Origin: an uncultured Hyphomicrobiaceae bacterium
GTDB taxonomy: Bacteria; Pseudomonadota; Alphaproteobacteria; Rhizobiales; CALHAX01
DNA length: 64,000 nucleotides
Direction of reading: 5' to 3'
Assembly: GCA_937931785.1 (NCBI GenBank)
Contig: CALHAX010000030.1
Coordinates: 32,318-96,317, forward strand
The position numbers and the translations under genes were made by a program. Shown piece by piece: positions 44,505-53,207 of this stretch; position 1 is the first letter of the stretch; every line of letters begins with the position of its first letter. The notes under the pieces were generated by a model. The model was not told where the DNA came from, did no database searches, and was given only the letters and a program-made list of their open reading frames with translations.

Positions 44505-46589
44505 TTAATTCGATAAGCGATCCATCACCATGAGGGCAAAGACGTACGCCAGTGCGACTTCGCGCAAACGCTCGAAGCGGCCTGATGCGCCGCCGTGGCC
44601 GGCATCCATGTTGGTCTTGAGCAGAAGCATATTGTCGCTGGTGTTTGTCGCACGCAATTTTGCGATCCACTTGGCAGGTTCCCAATATGTAACCCGCGGA
44701 TCTGTCAGCCCCGCCAGTGCCAGGATGTGCGGATAGTTTTTAGTCGTCACGTTGTCGTAGGGCGAATAGGCGGCGATGGTTTTGTATGCCTCTGCGCTTT
44801 CAATCGGGTTGCCCCATTCGGGCCATTCCGGCGGGGTGAGGGGGAGTGTGTCGTCGAGTATGGTTGTCAGTGTGTCGACGAAGGGCACCTCGGCGATGAT
44901 GCCGCGGAACATGTCAGGTGCCATGTTCGCGACAGCTCCCATCAAGAGCCCGCCTGCCGAACCGCCGTGGCCTATGATGTTTCCGTGTGACGAATATTTT
45001 TCTGCGATCAGATGTTCGCCAGCCGTGATGAAATCGTTAAACGTATTCATTTTCTTGTCGCGCTTGCCAGCCTTGTACCAGCGCTGCCCTTTTTCTGTGC
45101 CACCTCGAATGTGGGCAATGGCGTAAATAAAACCTCGATCGACAAGGCTGAGGCGGTTGGTGGAAAATGATGCTGGCATTGACATGCCGTAGGAACCGTA
45201 ACCATAGAGCAGAAGCGGTGCGGAACCATCGATCGGCGTGTCTCTGGCATGGATCAACGAGATTGGTACCTGCTCACCGTCATGGGTTGGCGCCATCAGG
45301 CGACGGGTCACATATTTCTCCGGATCATGGCCGCTTGGCACTTCCTGCGTCTTGCGCAGTGTGCGTTTCCGGGTTTCCATGTCGTAGTCGTAGACCTGTG
45401 ACGGAGTTGTCATGGAGGAATAAGTGAAGCGAATTTGTGTTGTGTCGAATTCGTAACCGCCGCCGAGGCCTAGTGAGTAAGCCTCCTCCTCGAAAGCTAT
45501 GCTGTGTTCTTCAGCATCGGAGATGCGGTGCACGACAATGCGGGGGAGCCCGCCCTCGCGTTCAAGACGAACGATGTGATTGGCGAATGCCGTCATGCCG
45601 AGGATCATGCGTCCTGCGCGATGCGGTTCTATGTCTGTCCAGTTTTCGATTCCGGGCGTGTCGACCGGCGCTTCGCAGAGTTTGAAATCTTCAGCGTCGT
45701 CCTTGTTGGTGCGGATGATCAGTTTATCACCAACATGGTCGACGTCGTATTCGTGCTCGTCGGCGCGGGCTGCGACCAGACGAGGTGCATCGGACGGATT
45801 GCGAGCATCAATTAGCCAGACTTCTGACGTTTCATGCGAATGGGTGTCGATGAGGATATAATCTTCGCTTTGCGTCGCCCCCACCCCGGCAAAAAATCCC
45901 GGATCCTTTTCCTCGTAAACCAGCACGTCGTCAGTCTGCGATGTGCCAAGCTTATGGCGGAAGATTGCATGTGGGCGGTGGTTGTCATCAAGCTTACTGT
46001 AGAACAGTGTTGTGTTGTCACGTGCCCAGGTTGCACCACCGCCGGTGTCTTCGATGATGTCTGACAGATCTTCACCGGTTTCCAGATTCCGGATGCGGAG
46101 GGTGTAGTATTCCGATCCCTTTGTATCGACACCATAAGCTATCAGTCTGTGGTCGTGACTGTGCGCCGCGCCGGCCAGTGAAAAGTAAGGCAGGTCCTTG
46201 CCCATAGCGTTGCCGTCCAGAAGGATCTGTTCCTTGCCGCCGGTGCGTGGTTCGCGACAGATACGTGGATACTCTCCTCCGCGCACGTAACTTGAGTAGT
46301 ACGCCCATGGACCGTGTGGCGAAGGGACCGACGAGTCGTCCTGTTTGATGCGAGCCTTCAATTCCTCGAATATTTTCTCCTGGAGTGCCGTGGTGTTCTT
46401 GAGTGTTTCCTCGGTAAAAGCATTCTCGGCTTCGAGATAAGCTCGAATGTCGTTTGGCAACGCAGAGGGATCGCGCATGACCTCTTGCCAGTTGTCTGCC
46501 CGCAACCAGGCATAATTGTCCGTACGTGTAATCCCGTGATGGGTGTCCGTCGCAGGGCGTTGTTCGGCAACCGGAGCCGGCAAGGTCAT
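44505..46589 (-). CDS. ptrB: Oligopeptidase B-type S9 serine peptidase
   Basis: A 694-residue prolyl-oligopeptidase-family enzyme. The N-terminal ~400 residues form the beta-propeller gate. The catalytic domain has YGSYGMSMPASFSTNRLSLVDRG, the nucleophile in GHGGSAGGLLMGAVANMAPD, and the catalytic His in NMDAGHGGASGRF. The sequence MPASFSTNRLSLVDRGF and the final GRFERLREVALAYVFAL point to oligopeptidase B, which cleaves after basic residues in short peptides. It appears cytoplasmic, with no signal. The ATG at 46589 is preferred over a longer frame that reads poorly. It lies 47 bp after the msrB stop on the same strand. Confidence 0.92.
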   Translation of the reverse strand: MTLPAPVAEQRPATDTHHGITRTDNYAWLRADNWQEVMRDPSALPNDIRAYLEAENAFTEETLKNTTALQEKIFEELKARIKQDDSSVPSPHGPWAYYSSYVRGGEYPRICREPRTGGKEQILLDGNAMGKDLPYFSLAGAAHSHDHRLIAYGVDTKGSEYYTLRIRNLETGEDLSDIIEDTGGGATWARDNTTLFYSKLDDNHRPHAIFRHKLGTSQTDDVLVYEEKDPGFFAGVGATQSEDYILIDTHSHETSEVWLIDARNPSDAPRLVAARADEHEYDVDHVGDKLIIRTNKDDAEDFKLCEAPVDTPGIENWTDIEPHRAGRMILGMTAFANHIVRLEREGGLPRIVVHRISDAEEHSIAFEEEAYSLGLGGGYEFDTTQIRFTYSSMTTPSQVYDYDMETRKRTLRKTQEVPSGHDPEKYVTRRLMAPTHDGEQVPISLIHARDTPIDGSAPLLLYGYGSYGMSMPASFSTNRLSLVDRGFIYAIAHIRGGTEKGQRWYKAGKRDKKMNTFNDFITAGEHLIAEKYSSHGNIIGHGGSAGGLLMGAVANMAPDMFRGIIAEVPFVDTLTTILDDTLPLTPPEWPEWGNPIESAEAYKTIAAYSPYDNVTTKNYPHILALAGLTDPRVTYWEPAKWIAKLRATNTSDNMLLLKTNMDAGHGGASGRFERLREVALAYVFALMVMDRLSN

Positions 46590-46636
46590 ATCGTTCTTTC
46601 TTCGATGGGTCGCAGGGAAATGACGTGCGAGGTGTA

Positions 46637-47056
46637 TCAGAGTTCGTCGTCGCGCGTGAATTTCAGTGCAGCACCGTTCATGCAATAGCGCAGGCCGGTT
46701 GGTTGTGGCCCGTCAGGGAACACGTGACCAAGGTGCGCGTCACAATCTGCACAGCGAGTTTCCGTGCGGGTCATGAACCAGCCCTTGTCGACATACTCCG
46801 CAATGGCATCGTCGGATAACGGTGCAAAGAAACTCGGCCACCCCGTTCCGCTGTCGAATTTTTCGCCCGAATTGAACAACGGCTTGCCGCAACAAACGCA
46901 ATCGTAGCGTCCGGCTTGCTTGTTGTTGTTATATGGGTGGGTGTGTGGTGGTTCGGTGCCGTGTTTGCGCGTGACGTTATATTGTTCCGGCGTCAATTGT
47001 GCGCGCCACTCTGCGTCTGATTTTTCAATCTTGGGTTTGGTCGCTGTGTCGTTCAT
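46637..47056 (-). CDS. msrB: Peptide-methionine (R)-S-oxide reductase MsrB
   Basis: A 139-residue repair enzyme that reduces methionine-R-sulfoxide. The catalytic Cys is in [13 protein letters not shown], and two Cys-x2-Cys zinc-binding pairs are present (CVCC and CADC). The substrate region [11 protein letters not shown] is intact. An upstream GTG (47068) would add four residues; the ATG at 47056 is used. It is followed on the same strand by the oligopeptidase B gene, and both could help handle damaged proteins, which is inference. Confidence 0.95.
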   Translation of the reverse strand: MNDTATKPKIEKSDAEWRAQLTPEQYNVTRKHGTEPPHTHPYNNNKQAGRYDCVCCGKPLFNSGEKFDSGTGWPSFFAPLSDDAIAEYVDKGWFMTRTETRCADCDAHLGHVFPDGPQPTGLRYCMNGAALKFTRDDEL

Positions 47057-47330
47057 TGGCTTGCTCACTCAAATTGATTGTCTCACGATGATAGTGGGGA
47101 TTGCAGATCATCTCGTCCAGATGTGCACGGCAATGATTGACGAAATCGTGTGCTGGTGTTTTGTATGCCATGGATTGGGACCGGATGTCCTCAATTCCCG
47201 AATGACCTCAATTTCAAGTGCGGTTTACGAACCTTCTTGATTGGTTGCGATAATTGTAGGACACGTCCGAACTTGGCGGGTGATGCGCCTTGCGCACGTG
47301 AGTGCCGCGGGCTGATGAGGGTGATGTTTT

Positions 47331-47804
47331 ATGCGTGCAGTGAGTCTCGGGATTGCGCTTTTTGCATTCTGGCTCCTGCTATCGGGGCACTACACGCTAT
47401 TTCTCACAGGACTGGGTTTTGCGTCATCCATCGCCTGTGTTCTGGTGGCGAAACGGATGAATCTTATTGATGTTGAAGGGCACCCGATCCAGCTTCTCCC
47501 TGGCGCGATGACCTATGTGCCCTGGCTGGTCTGGGAAATCGCCAAATCAACCTTTGCTGTCATGGTGATCGTTTTGCGGGGGCCGTCAGCAATTTCACCG
47601 AACCTCATCAAGGTGAAGGCGAGTCAGAAAAGCCAGGTTGGTATCAACGTTTATGGAAATTCGATCACATTGACGCCTGGCACGATCACAGTTGATGTCG
47701 AGGATGATGAATTTACGGTTCATGCCCTGACGCAGAGCACTGCGAGCGATCTGGCTGAGGGATCTATGGATCGTCGCGTCGTACGTATGGAGAATGGGCT
47801 GTGA
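47331..47804 (+). CDS. mrpE: Mrp-type cation/proton antiporter subunit E
   Basis: A 157-residue membrane protein with two or three N-terminal helices (GIALFAFWLLLSG; FLTGLGFASSIACVLVA; YVPWLVWEIAKSTFAVMVIVL) and a soluble C-terminal part containing NSITLTPGTITVDVEDDEFTVHAL, the MnhE/MrpE signature. It is the first gene of a ten-gene operon with overlapping starts and stops. MrpE is a structural subunit at the edge of Mrp complexes and is needed for full activity. Confidence 0.93.
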   Translation: MRAVSLGIALFAFWLLLSGHYTLFLTGLGFASSIACVLVAKRMNLIDVEGHPIQLLPGAMTYVPWLVWEIAKSTFAVMVIVLRGPSAISPNLIKVKASQKSQVGINVYGNSITLTPGTITVDVEDDEFTVHALTQSTASDLAEGSMDRRVVRMENGL

Positions 47805-48082
47805 TCTTTGCGGGGGCAGCAATTGCCATTCTGGTGGCATTGGCACTTGCCGTCATGCGGGCACTGCTCGGACCGAGTGTTTTTGACCGGGTGCTGGCCG
47901 CGAACTCGGTCGGAACGCTTGCAATCCTGTTGCTTGCGGTGATCGGGTTTTTGAATGGACGGCCCGAATTTCTTGATATCGGCATCACCTATGGGCTGCT
48001 GAACCTGATTGGCACGTTGGCCGTTCTGAAATTCTGGCGTTATGGCGACCTTTCGCGCGACGACGACGAAGAGGCGTTGTGA
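47801..48082 (+). CDS. mrpF: Mrp-type antiporter subunit F
   Basis: A 93-residue protein with three hydrophobic helices, beginning IFAGAAIAILVALALAVMRALLGPS, with the family-typical GPSVFDRVLAANSVGT and ITYGLLNLIGTLAVLKF. The start is a GTG that overlaps the mrpE stop by four bases (GTGA). MrpF packs with E and G in the small-subunit module. The C-terminus is acidic (DDDEEAL). Confidence 0.93.
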   Translation: MIFAGAAIAILVALALAVMRALLGPSVFDRVLAANSVGTLAILLLAVIGFLNGRPEFLDIGITYGLLNLIGTLAVLKFWRYGDLSRDDDEEAL

Positions 48083-48450
48083 TGGAGCAGGCTCTGCAAT
48101 ATTTGAGTTGGGTGCTCATCGCTTCGGGCTCTGTCGTGGTGGTGGTTGGTGCGCTTGGCCTGATCCGCATGCCCGATGTTTTTACGCGGATGCATGCTGC
48201 GGGCATGATCGACACCATGGGCGCAACGTTGCTTCTGGCCGGTATGGCGTTGACGGCAGGATTGTCGCTGGTGACATTGAAGCTGCTCGTGCTCTGGCTA
48301 CTTTTTATTTTTACGAGCCCTGTGGCTGGCCACGCCCTCGCACGTGCAGCACTCTATGCCGGAGTGCGGCCTCACCTAAACGATGACAACCACATCGAAC
48401 GTGTTCCTGCCAAATACGGCTTGTTCTCGCAGCCCGAGAAGGAGCAGTAG
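48082..48450 (+). CDS. mrpG: Mrp-type antiporter subunit G
   Basis: A 122-residue membrane protein with three helices, and the family pattern GLIRMPDVFTRMHAAGMIDTMGATLLLAG, followed by LLFIFTSPVAGHALARAAL. The ATG at 48082 shares one base with the mrpF stop and has GAGG upstream; a GTG one codon earlier is possible. The C-terminal ~20 residues are soluble. Part of the E-F-G block. Confidence 0.93.
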   Translation: MEQALQYLSWVLIASGSVVVVVGALGLIRMPDVFTRMHAAGMIDTMGATLLLAGMALTAGLSLVTLKLLVLWLLFIFTSPVAGHALARAALYAGVRPHLNDDNHIERVPAKYGLFSQPEKEQ

Positions 48451-48452
48451 AC

Positions 48453-49034
48453 ATGGAAGCCCTCATCAACATGGTTCTGCTGACGCTGATGGCGGTCATC
48501 ACGGTTGGTATCATACGGATGAAAAGTCTGTTCGGAGTCGTCATCCTTGGCGGTATTTACAGTTTTCTTATGGCGAGCGTCATGATCGTGCTGGACGCTG
48601 TTGACGTCGCGATGACAGAGGCGTCTGTCGGTGCGGGGGTGTCTACTGTGCTGATGCTTGCGGCACTTTACCTGACGAAGCACGAAGAGACGCCGTCTTT
48701 GCATTCGCCAGCTGTCGCACTGTTGCTTGCGGCTGTCGTGGGGGCGGCATTGATTTATGGTACGATTGACCTTCCGCCATTCGGGTCTGCTGACACACCG
48801 GTGAACACTCACGTAGCGCCGCGTTACCTTGAGAAGTCGATCCCGGAGACATCTGTTCCGAACGTGGTGACGTCGGTTCTGGGAAGTTATCGTGGCTTTG
48901 ATACATTCGGCGAAGTAACTGTGATCTTTACGGCCGGGCTCGGTGTTCTGCTGTTGTTACGTGGGCGACGCAAGCGCATTCATTCTGATGTGGAAACAGC
49001 TGCTATCGCTGCGGACGCGAGGGATGCGGCATGA
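48453..49034 (+). CDS. MbhD/MbhE-like subunit (corresponds to the C-terminal part of MrpA)
   Basis: A 193-residue membrane protein. Residues ~1-75 match the DUF4040/MbhD type (FGVVILGGIYSFLMASVMIVLDAVDVAMTEASVG). The rest has SYRGFDTFGEVTVIFTAGLGVLLLL, which is the MbhE-like tail found at the end of canonical MrpA. In this operon the region is therefore a free-standing subunit rather than fused to the large MrpA channel subunit. GGAG lies eight bases before the ATG. Its stop overlaps the mrpB start (ATGA). Confidence 0.88.
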   Translation: MEALINMVLLTLMAVITVGIIRMKSLFGVVILGGIYSFLMASVMIVLDAVDVAMTEASVGAGVSTVLMLAALYLTKHEETPSLHSPAVALLLAAVVGAALIYGTIDLPPFGSADTPVNTHVAPRYLEKSIPETSVPNVVTSVLGSYRGFDTFGEVTVIFTAGLGVLLLLRGRRKRIHSDVETAAIAADARDAA

Positions 49035-49447
49035 AGCTTGATCTCATCCTGCGCGTTACAACGAAGATCATTCTTCCATTCATGCTGTTGTTTGCACTCT
49101 ACGTGCAATTTCACGGCGACTACGGTCCTGGGGGTGGTTTTCAGGCTGGCGTGATTGCTGCGGGGATGATCATTTTGTATGCGCTGGTGTTCGGGTTACG
49201 CGCTGCGCAGCGCGTTGTTCCGATGTCGCTGGTCCAGCGCCTGATTCCACTAGGGGTATTGATTTACGCCGGTGTCGGCATCGTTGCCATGATGAAAGGT
49301 GGCGAATTCCTGAACTACAGCGTGTTGGCGCAGAATTCCGTGAAAGGGCAGCACGAAGGCATTCTGCTTATCGAACTTGGTGTTCTCGTCACCGTTGCCT
49401 CCACGATGGTCGGAATATTCTATGCGTTTGTGGAGCGTGGACGATGA
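49031..49447 (+). CDS. mrpB: Mrp-type antiporter subunit B
   Basis: A 138-residue protein of four hydrophobic helices with ILPFMLLFALYVQFHGDYGPGGGFQAGVI, a hallmark of MnhB/MrpB, and ELGVLVTVASTMVGIFYAF at the end. It overlaps both neighbours by four bases, which indicates translational coupling. MrpB has no direct equivalent in the channel subunits of complex I but belongs to the conserved Mrp core. Confidence 0.95.
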   Translation: MKLDLILRVTTKIILPFMLLFALYVQFHGDYGPGGGFQAGVIAAGMIILYALVFGLRAAQRVVPMSLVQRLIPLGVLIYAGVGIVAMMKGGEFLNYSVLAQNSVKGQHEGILLIELGVLVTVASTMVGIFYAFVERGR

Positions 49448-49812
49448 GCCCGGCTATTGAAACGTTGATTACCAGCTACAACTACTGGATCACGATTTTT
49501 CTGATGGTTGCAGGGCTCTACACTGTGATCGCCAAGGACAACATGATCAAGAAACTGGTTGGGTTGTCGCTTTTCCAGACGTCTGTTTATCTCCTCTATC
49601 TCTCGCCGGGCAAGATACTCGGTGGCACTGCGCCCATCATCGATCCGGCTCTGAAAGTCTACTCGAACCCTCTGCCACATGTTCTAATCCTGACCGCAAT
49701 CGTGGTGGGAGTTGCGACGATCGCGCTTGGGTTGGCGCTCGTTGTGCGGATCAATGAAGAGTACGGCACAATCGAGGAAGACGAAATTTTCGAAACGGGC
49801 ACAGGCAAGTAA
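49444..49812 (+). CDS. mrpC: Mrp-type antiporter subunit C (NuoK-like)
   Basis: A 122-residue three-helix protein homologous to NuoK. The first helix is YWITIFLMVAGLYTVIAKDNMIKKLVG, and HVLILTAIVVGVATIALGLALVVRI is the third. The loop SPGKILGGTAPIIDPALK is typical of MnhC/MrpC. The last residues are acidic. It overlaps mrpB by four bases and mrpD by one. Confidence 0.95.
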   Translation: MSPAIETLITSYNYWITIFLMVAGLYTVIAKDNMIKKLVGLSLFQTSVYLLYLSPGKILGGTAPIIDPALKVYSNPLPHVLILTAIVVGVATIALGLALVVRINEEYGTIEEDEIFETGTGK

Positions 49813-51350
49813 TGGCGTCGGTATCCGGAGAAAACGCCGTGACTGTTGCACTCACGCTGACCGAACAGCTGCCCGGTCTGCAGATTGTCGTGCCGTTGAT
49901 GGGGGCGATTGTTTGTGCCTTCTTGCGCCGGGGGAATCTGGCGTGGCTGGTGGCAACGCTTGTGACCTGGTCCCTGCCGGTGATTTCATTTCTGCTGCTG
50001 TTGGAGGTTCAGGAAAGCGGACCGATTTCCTACAAGATGGGCGGTTGGGCCCCGCCGTGGGGGATCGAGTACCGCGTGGATCAGTTGAATGCGTTCGTTC
50101 TGCTTCTGGTTTCGAGCGTTTCAGCGGTTGCTGTACCGTTCGCGCGGAAAAGTGTTGCGGTTGAAATCGACAGTGACAAACACTGCTGGTTCTATGCCCT
50201 TTATCTCCTATGCCTGACAGGCTTGCTGGGCATGACCATTACGGGTGACGCGTTCAATATTTTCGTCTTCATGGAAGTGTCGTCGCTTGCAGCTTATATC
50301 CTGATTGCGCTTGGCCAGGAACGGCTGGCGCTGCTTTCCTCGTACCAGTACCTCATCATGGGCACGATCGGGGCGACATTCTATGTCATCGGTATCGGCT
50401 TCCTCTACTCGCTGACTGGAACGCTCAACCTCGTGGACATGACGGGGCGGATGGAAATGCTTGGTCTCACTGACGCCGTCTCGCCCTCCATGCTGGCGGC
50501 GCTCGCATTCATCTTTGTCGGAATTTCACTCAAGCTGGCATTGTTTCCGTTGCATGCCTGGTTGCCGGGTGCCTATGCCCACGCGCCATCCTTTGTAACG
50601 GTCTTCCTTGCCGCCACGGCGACCAAGGTTGCCGTCTACCTTCTGATCCGCTTTCTTTTCAGTGTGTTTCCGACCACGGCAGTGTTTTCGGAACTGCCGA
50701 TGAGCACTATTCTGCTGGTGTTGTCTGTCGCTGCGATGTTTGGAGCATCGATCGTTGCAATCTTTCAGGACAACATGAAGCGCATGCTTGCTTATTCGTC
50801 CGTTGCACAGATTGGATATATGACGCTTGGTATCGCACTCGCCAATCAAGCCGGGCTCACGGGTGGAATTGTCCACCTTTTCAATCACGCGATTACAAAA
50901 GCGGCGTTGTTCATTGCAGTTGGTGCTGTGTTCTATCGTATTCATTCCGTTCGTGTTGAGGATTGGGCGGGGCTCGGGCGCAAGATGCCGATCACCATGG
51001 CGGTATTTGCGCTCGCCGGCCTCAGTCTGATTGGCACACCGGGCACTGCCGGGTTCATCACCAAGTGGAACCTTTCCCTCGGGGCGCTGGAGCACGGTTA
51101 CTGGTGGCTGGTCATTCTCATCATGCTCAGTTCACTGCTTGCCGTCGTCTACGTCGGGCGTGTGATCGAGATTGTCTGGTTCCGCAAGCCGGTGGCGACG
51201 ATTGATGAGGCGCGTTCACCTCCGATGACGATGATGGTGCCGTTGTTCGTCTTTGCGGTCGCAATCATCTGGTTTGGGTTAGAGACGTCGATGAGCGCAG
51301 GTTATGCTGCTGATGCGGCGCGCTTTCTCCTCGGTGGGGGCGGATCGTGA
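49812..51350 (+). CDS. mrpD: Mrp-type antiporter subunit D (NuoM/N-like channel subunit)
   Basis: A 512-residue polytopic protein with about 14 helices. The key buried residues of antiporter-like channels are kept: the Glu in NIFVFMEVSSLAAYILIALG, and Lys residues in ISLKLALFPLHAWLPGAYAHA and ATKVAVYLLIRF. A further conserved block is AMFGASIVAIFQDNMKRMLAYSSVAQIGYMTLG. This is the first of three channel-type subunits in the operon and the one most like canonical MrpD. Its stop shares a base with the next start. Confidence 0.93.
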   Translation: MASVSGENAVTVALTLTEQLPGLQIVVPLMGAIVCAFLRRGNLAWLVATLVTWSLPVISFLLLLEVQESGPISYKMGGWAPPWGIEYRVDQLNAFVLLLVSSVSAVAVPFARKSVAVEIDSDKHCWFYALYLLCLTGLLGMTITGDAFNIFVFMEVSSLAAYILIALGQERLALLSSYQYLIMGTIGATFYVIGIGFLYSLTGTLNLVDMTGRMEMLGLTDAVSPSMLAALAFIFVGISLKLALFPLHAWLPGAYAHAPSFVTVFLAATATKVAVYLLIRFLFSVFPTTAVFSELPMSTILLVLSVAAMFGASIVAIFQDNMKRMLAYSSVAQIGYMTLGIALANQAGLTGGIVHLFNHAITKAALFIAVGAVFYRIHSVRVEDWAGLGRKMPITMAVFALAGLSLIGTPGTAGFITKWNLSLGALEHGYWWLVILIMLSSLLAVVYVGRVIEIVWFRKPVATIDEARSPPMTMMVPLFVFAVAIIWFGLETSMSAGYAADAARFLLGGGGS

Positions 51351-52867
51351 TGTTCGGTTTGTCTCCTGAACAACTGGTCGTTGCAGCGTTGATCATTCCG
51401 TTGATCGGTGCGGTGGCAATCCTCTTGAACACCACGCGTCCGAACATGAGGGAAGCGTCCACGCTGGTTACAGCCGGTATCCTGTTTCTTGTTGTACTTG
51501 ATTTACTTTTTGCGGTTTCCGGCGGCGCGCGACCCGAAGTGGACGTGCTGACGATCCAACCGGGGTTGTCGCTGGTCTTTCGTGTCGAGCCGCTCGGGAT
51601 GTTGTTTGCGGCCATCGCATCCGGGTTATGGATCGTCAATTCGATCTATTCGATCGGGTACATGCGGGGTAACAACGAACCGCGGCAAACGACGTTTTAT
51701 ATCTGTTTTGCGGTGGCGATTTTCTCCGCGCTCGGGATCGCGTTTGCCGGTAACCTCGTGACGCTGTTCCTGTTTTACGAAGTGCTGACACTATCGACAT
51801 ATCCGCTGGTTACGCACAAGGCTGACGAGAAAGCGCGTGCGGGTGGACGCATCTATCTGATGATCTTGCTTGGCACTTCGATGGTGCTGCTTCTACCTGC
51901 AATCATCTGGACGCAGTTCCTGACGGGGACAACGGATTTCACGGTCGGTGGTATTCTCGGAGGAAAGGCAAGCGCTACGACGCTTGCGATCCTGCTTGGA
52001 TTGTTCGTCTTCGGTACTGGCAAAGCTGCATTGATGCCGTTTCATGGTTGGTTGCCGAATGCGATGGTTGCGCCAACACCGGTCAGTGCGCTTCTTCACG
52101 CTGTGGCCGTAGTGAAGGCTGGTGTCTTCACGGTCCTCAAGATTGCAATTTACACGTTCGGGACCGACACGCTTGCGACGACAGGTGCTTCTGACTGGCT
52201 GGTGTATGTTGCCGGATTCACGATCCTCGCCGGATCGCTTATCGCCATGACCAAAGACAACCTCAAGGCGCGACTTGCCTATTCCACGGTCAGTCAACTC
52301 TCCTATATAATTCTGGGGGCAGCGCTCGCGAACGCTTCAGGCATTCTTGGTGGTGGTTTGCATATCGTCACCCATGCCTTTGGCAAAATTACACTCTTCA
52401 TGTGCGCAGGCGCTATTTACGTGGCTGCGCACAAGACAGAAATTAGCGACATGCGGGGATTGGGCTGGAAAATGCCCTTCACGTTTGCTGCCTTCGGGAT
52501 CGCGGCGCTGAGCATTATTGGCATACCTCCGCTCGGTGGATCGTGGAGCAAATGGTTGCTGACCCTGGGGACCGCAGATGCCAAGCAGCAGATCTTTATC
52601 GTCGTCTTCATGATCAGTTCGTTGCTGAATGTTGCGTATCTGTTACCGATCGTGGTGCGCGGGTTCTACTTCTCACCTGCACCCAGTGAAACGCCGGTTG
52701 AAGCTGGAGGGGGGCAGAGCGGAATTGCGGAGGCGCCATTCCTCTGTGTGTTCCCAGCGGTGCTGACGGCCTTTGGCTGTGTCGTGCTGTTCGTTTATGC
52801 TGGAGACATTGTCGCGTTCCTCACTCCGCTCGTGGACGTCGGGAAGGAGGTTTCAAATGGCGGATAA
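51350..52867 (+). CDS. Second NuoM/N-like proton-channel subunit of the Mrp-like cluster
   Basis: A 505-residue polytopic protein of the proton-conducting transporter family. It retains the Glu in LVTLFLFYEVLTLSTYPLV and the Lys in GTGKAALMPFHGWLPNAMVAPT, and has VVKAGVFTVLKIA and TKDNLKARLAYSTVSQLSYI. It is a paralogue, not a duplicate, of the gene before it; the two differ throughout. The ATG at 51350 overlaps the mrpD stop by one base. A GTG one codon earlier is possible. Canonical Mrp operons have a single D, so this extra subunit is notable. Confidence 0.9.
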   Translation: MFGLSPEQLVVAALIIPLIGAVAILLNTTRPNMREASTLVTAGILFLVVLDLLFAVSGGARPEVDVLTIQPGLSLVFRVEPLGMLFAAIASGLWIVNSIYSIGYMRGNNEPRQTTFYICFAVAIFSALGIAFAGNLVTLFLFYEVLTLSTYPLVTHKADEKARAGGRIYLMILLGTSMVLLLPAIIWTQFLTGTTDFTVGGILGGKASATTLAILLGLFVFGTGKAALMPFHGWLPNAMVAPTPVSALLHAVAVVKAGVFTVLKIAIYTFGTDTLATTGASDWLVYVAGFTILAGSLIAMTKDNLKARLAYSTVSQLSYIILGAALANASGILGGGLHIVTHAFGKITLFMCAGAIYVAAHKTEISDMRGLGWKMPFTFAAFGIAALSIIGIPPLGGSWSKWLLTLGTADAKQQIFIVVFMISSLLNVAYLLPIVVRGFYFSPAPSETPVEAGGGQSGIAEAPFLCVFPAVLTAFGCVVLFVYAGDIVAFLTPLVDVGKEVSNGG

Positions 52868-53207
52868 GTTACGGGACGATCCGCAAGACCTGCACCCTCT
52901 AGGTGCAAAGCTGCGATGGGTCGAAAAGGATGCAAACATCGTTCGAATGATCACAGGGCTTGCGATCCTCTGCGCGATCCTGTTTCTCCTTGATTTTGTA
53001 GCTGGGCGGAAACCGTATTTCGGCCTTGAAGGTTGGTTTGGTTTTTACGCCATATATGGCTTTATTGCTTTCAGCTTCATCGTGATCATGACGGGATATT
53101 TGAAACGTCTCATCGGACGGCGTGAAGACTATTACGCACCGGGTGCTGTTGATGCAGAGGACTATCCGTCCGTGGGCCTTGATGTGAAGGATCATACGGA
53201 TGTTTGA
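52857..53207 (+). CDS. Small two-helix membrane protein of the Mrp-like operon
   Basis: A 116-residue protein with two hydrophobic segments (MITGLAILCAILFLLDFVAG and WFGFYAIYGFIAFSFIVIMT), a charged N-terminus (RDDPQDLHPLGAKLRWVEKD) and an acidic tail. It overlaps the channel genes on both sides (11 and 8 bp) and is clearly part of the operon. I do not recognise a named family. GGAGG lies six bases before the ATG. It could be an assembly or bridging subunit. Confidence 0.88.
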   Translation: MADKLRDDPQDLHPLGAKLRWVEKDANIVRMITGLAILCAILFLLDFVAGRKPYFGLEGWFGFYAIYGFIAFSFIVIMTGYLKRLIGRREDYYAPGAVDAEDYPSVGLDVKDHTDV

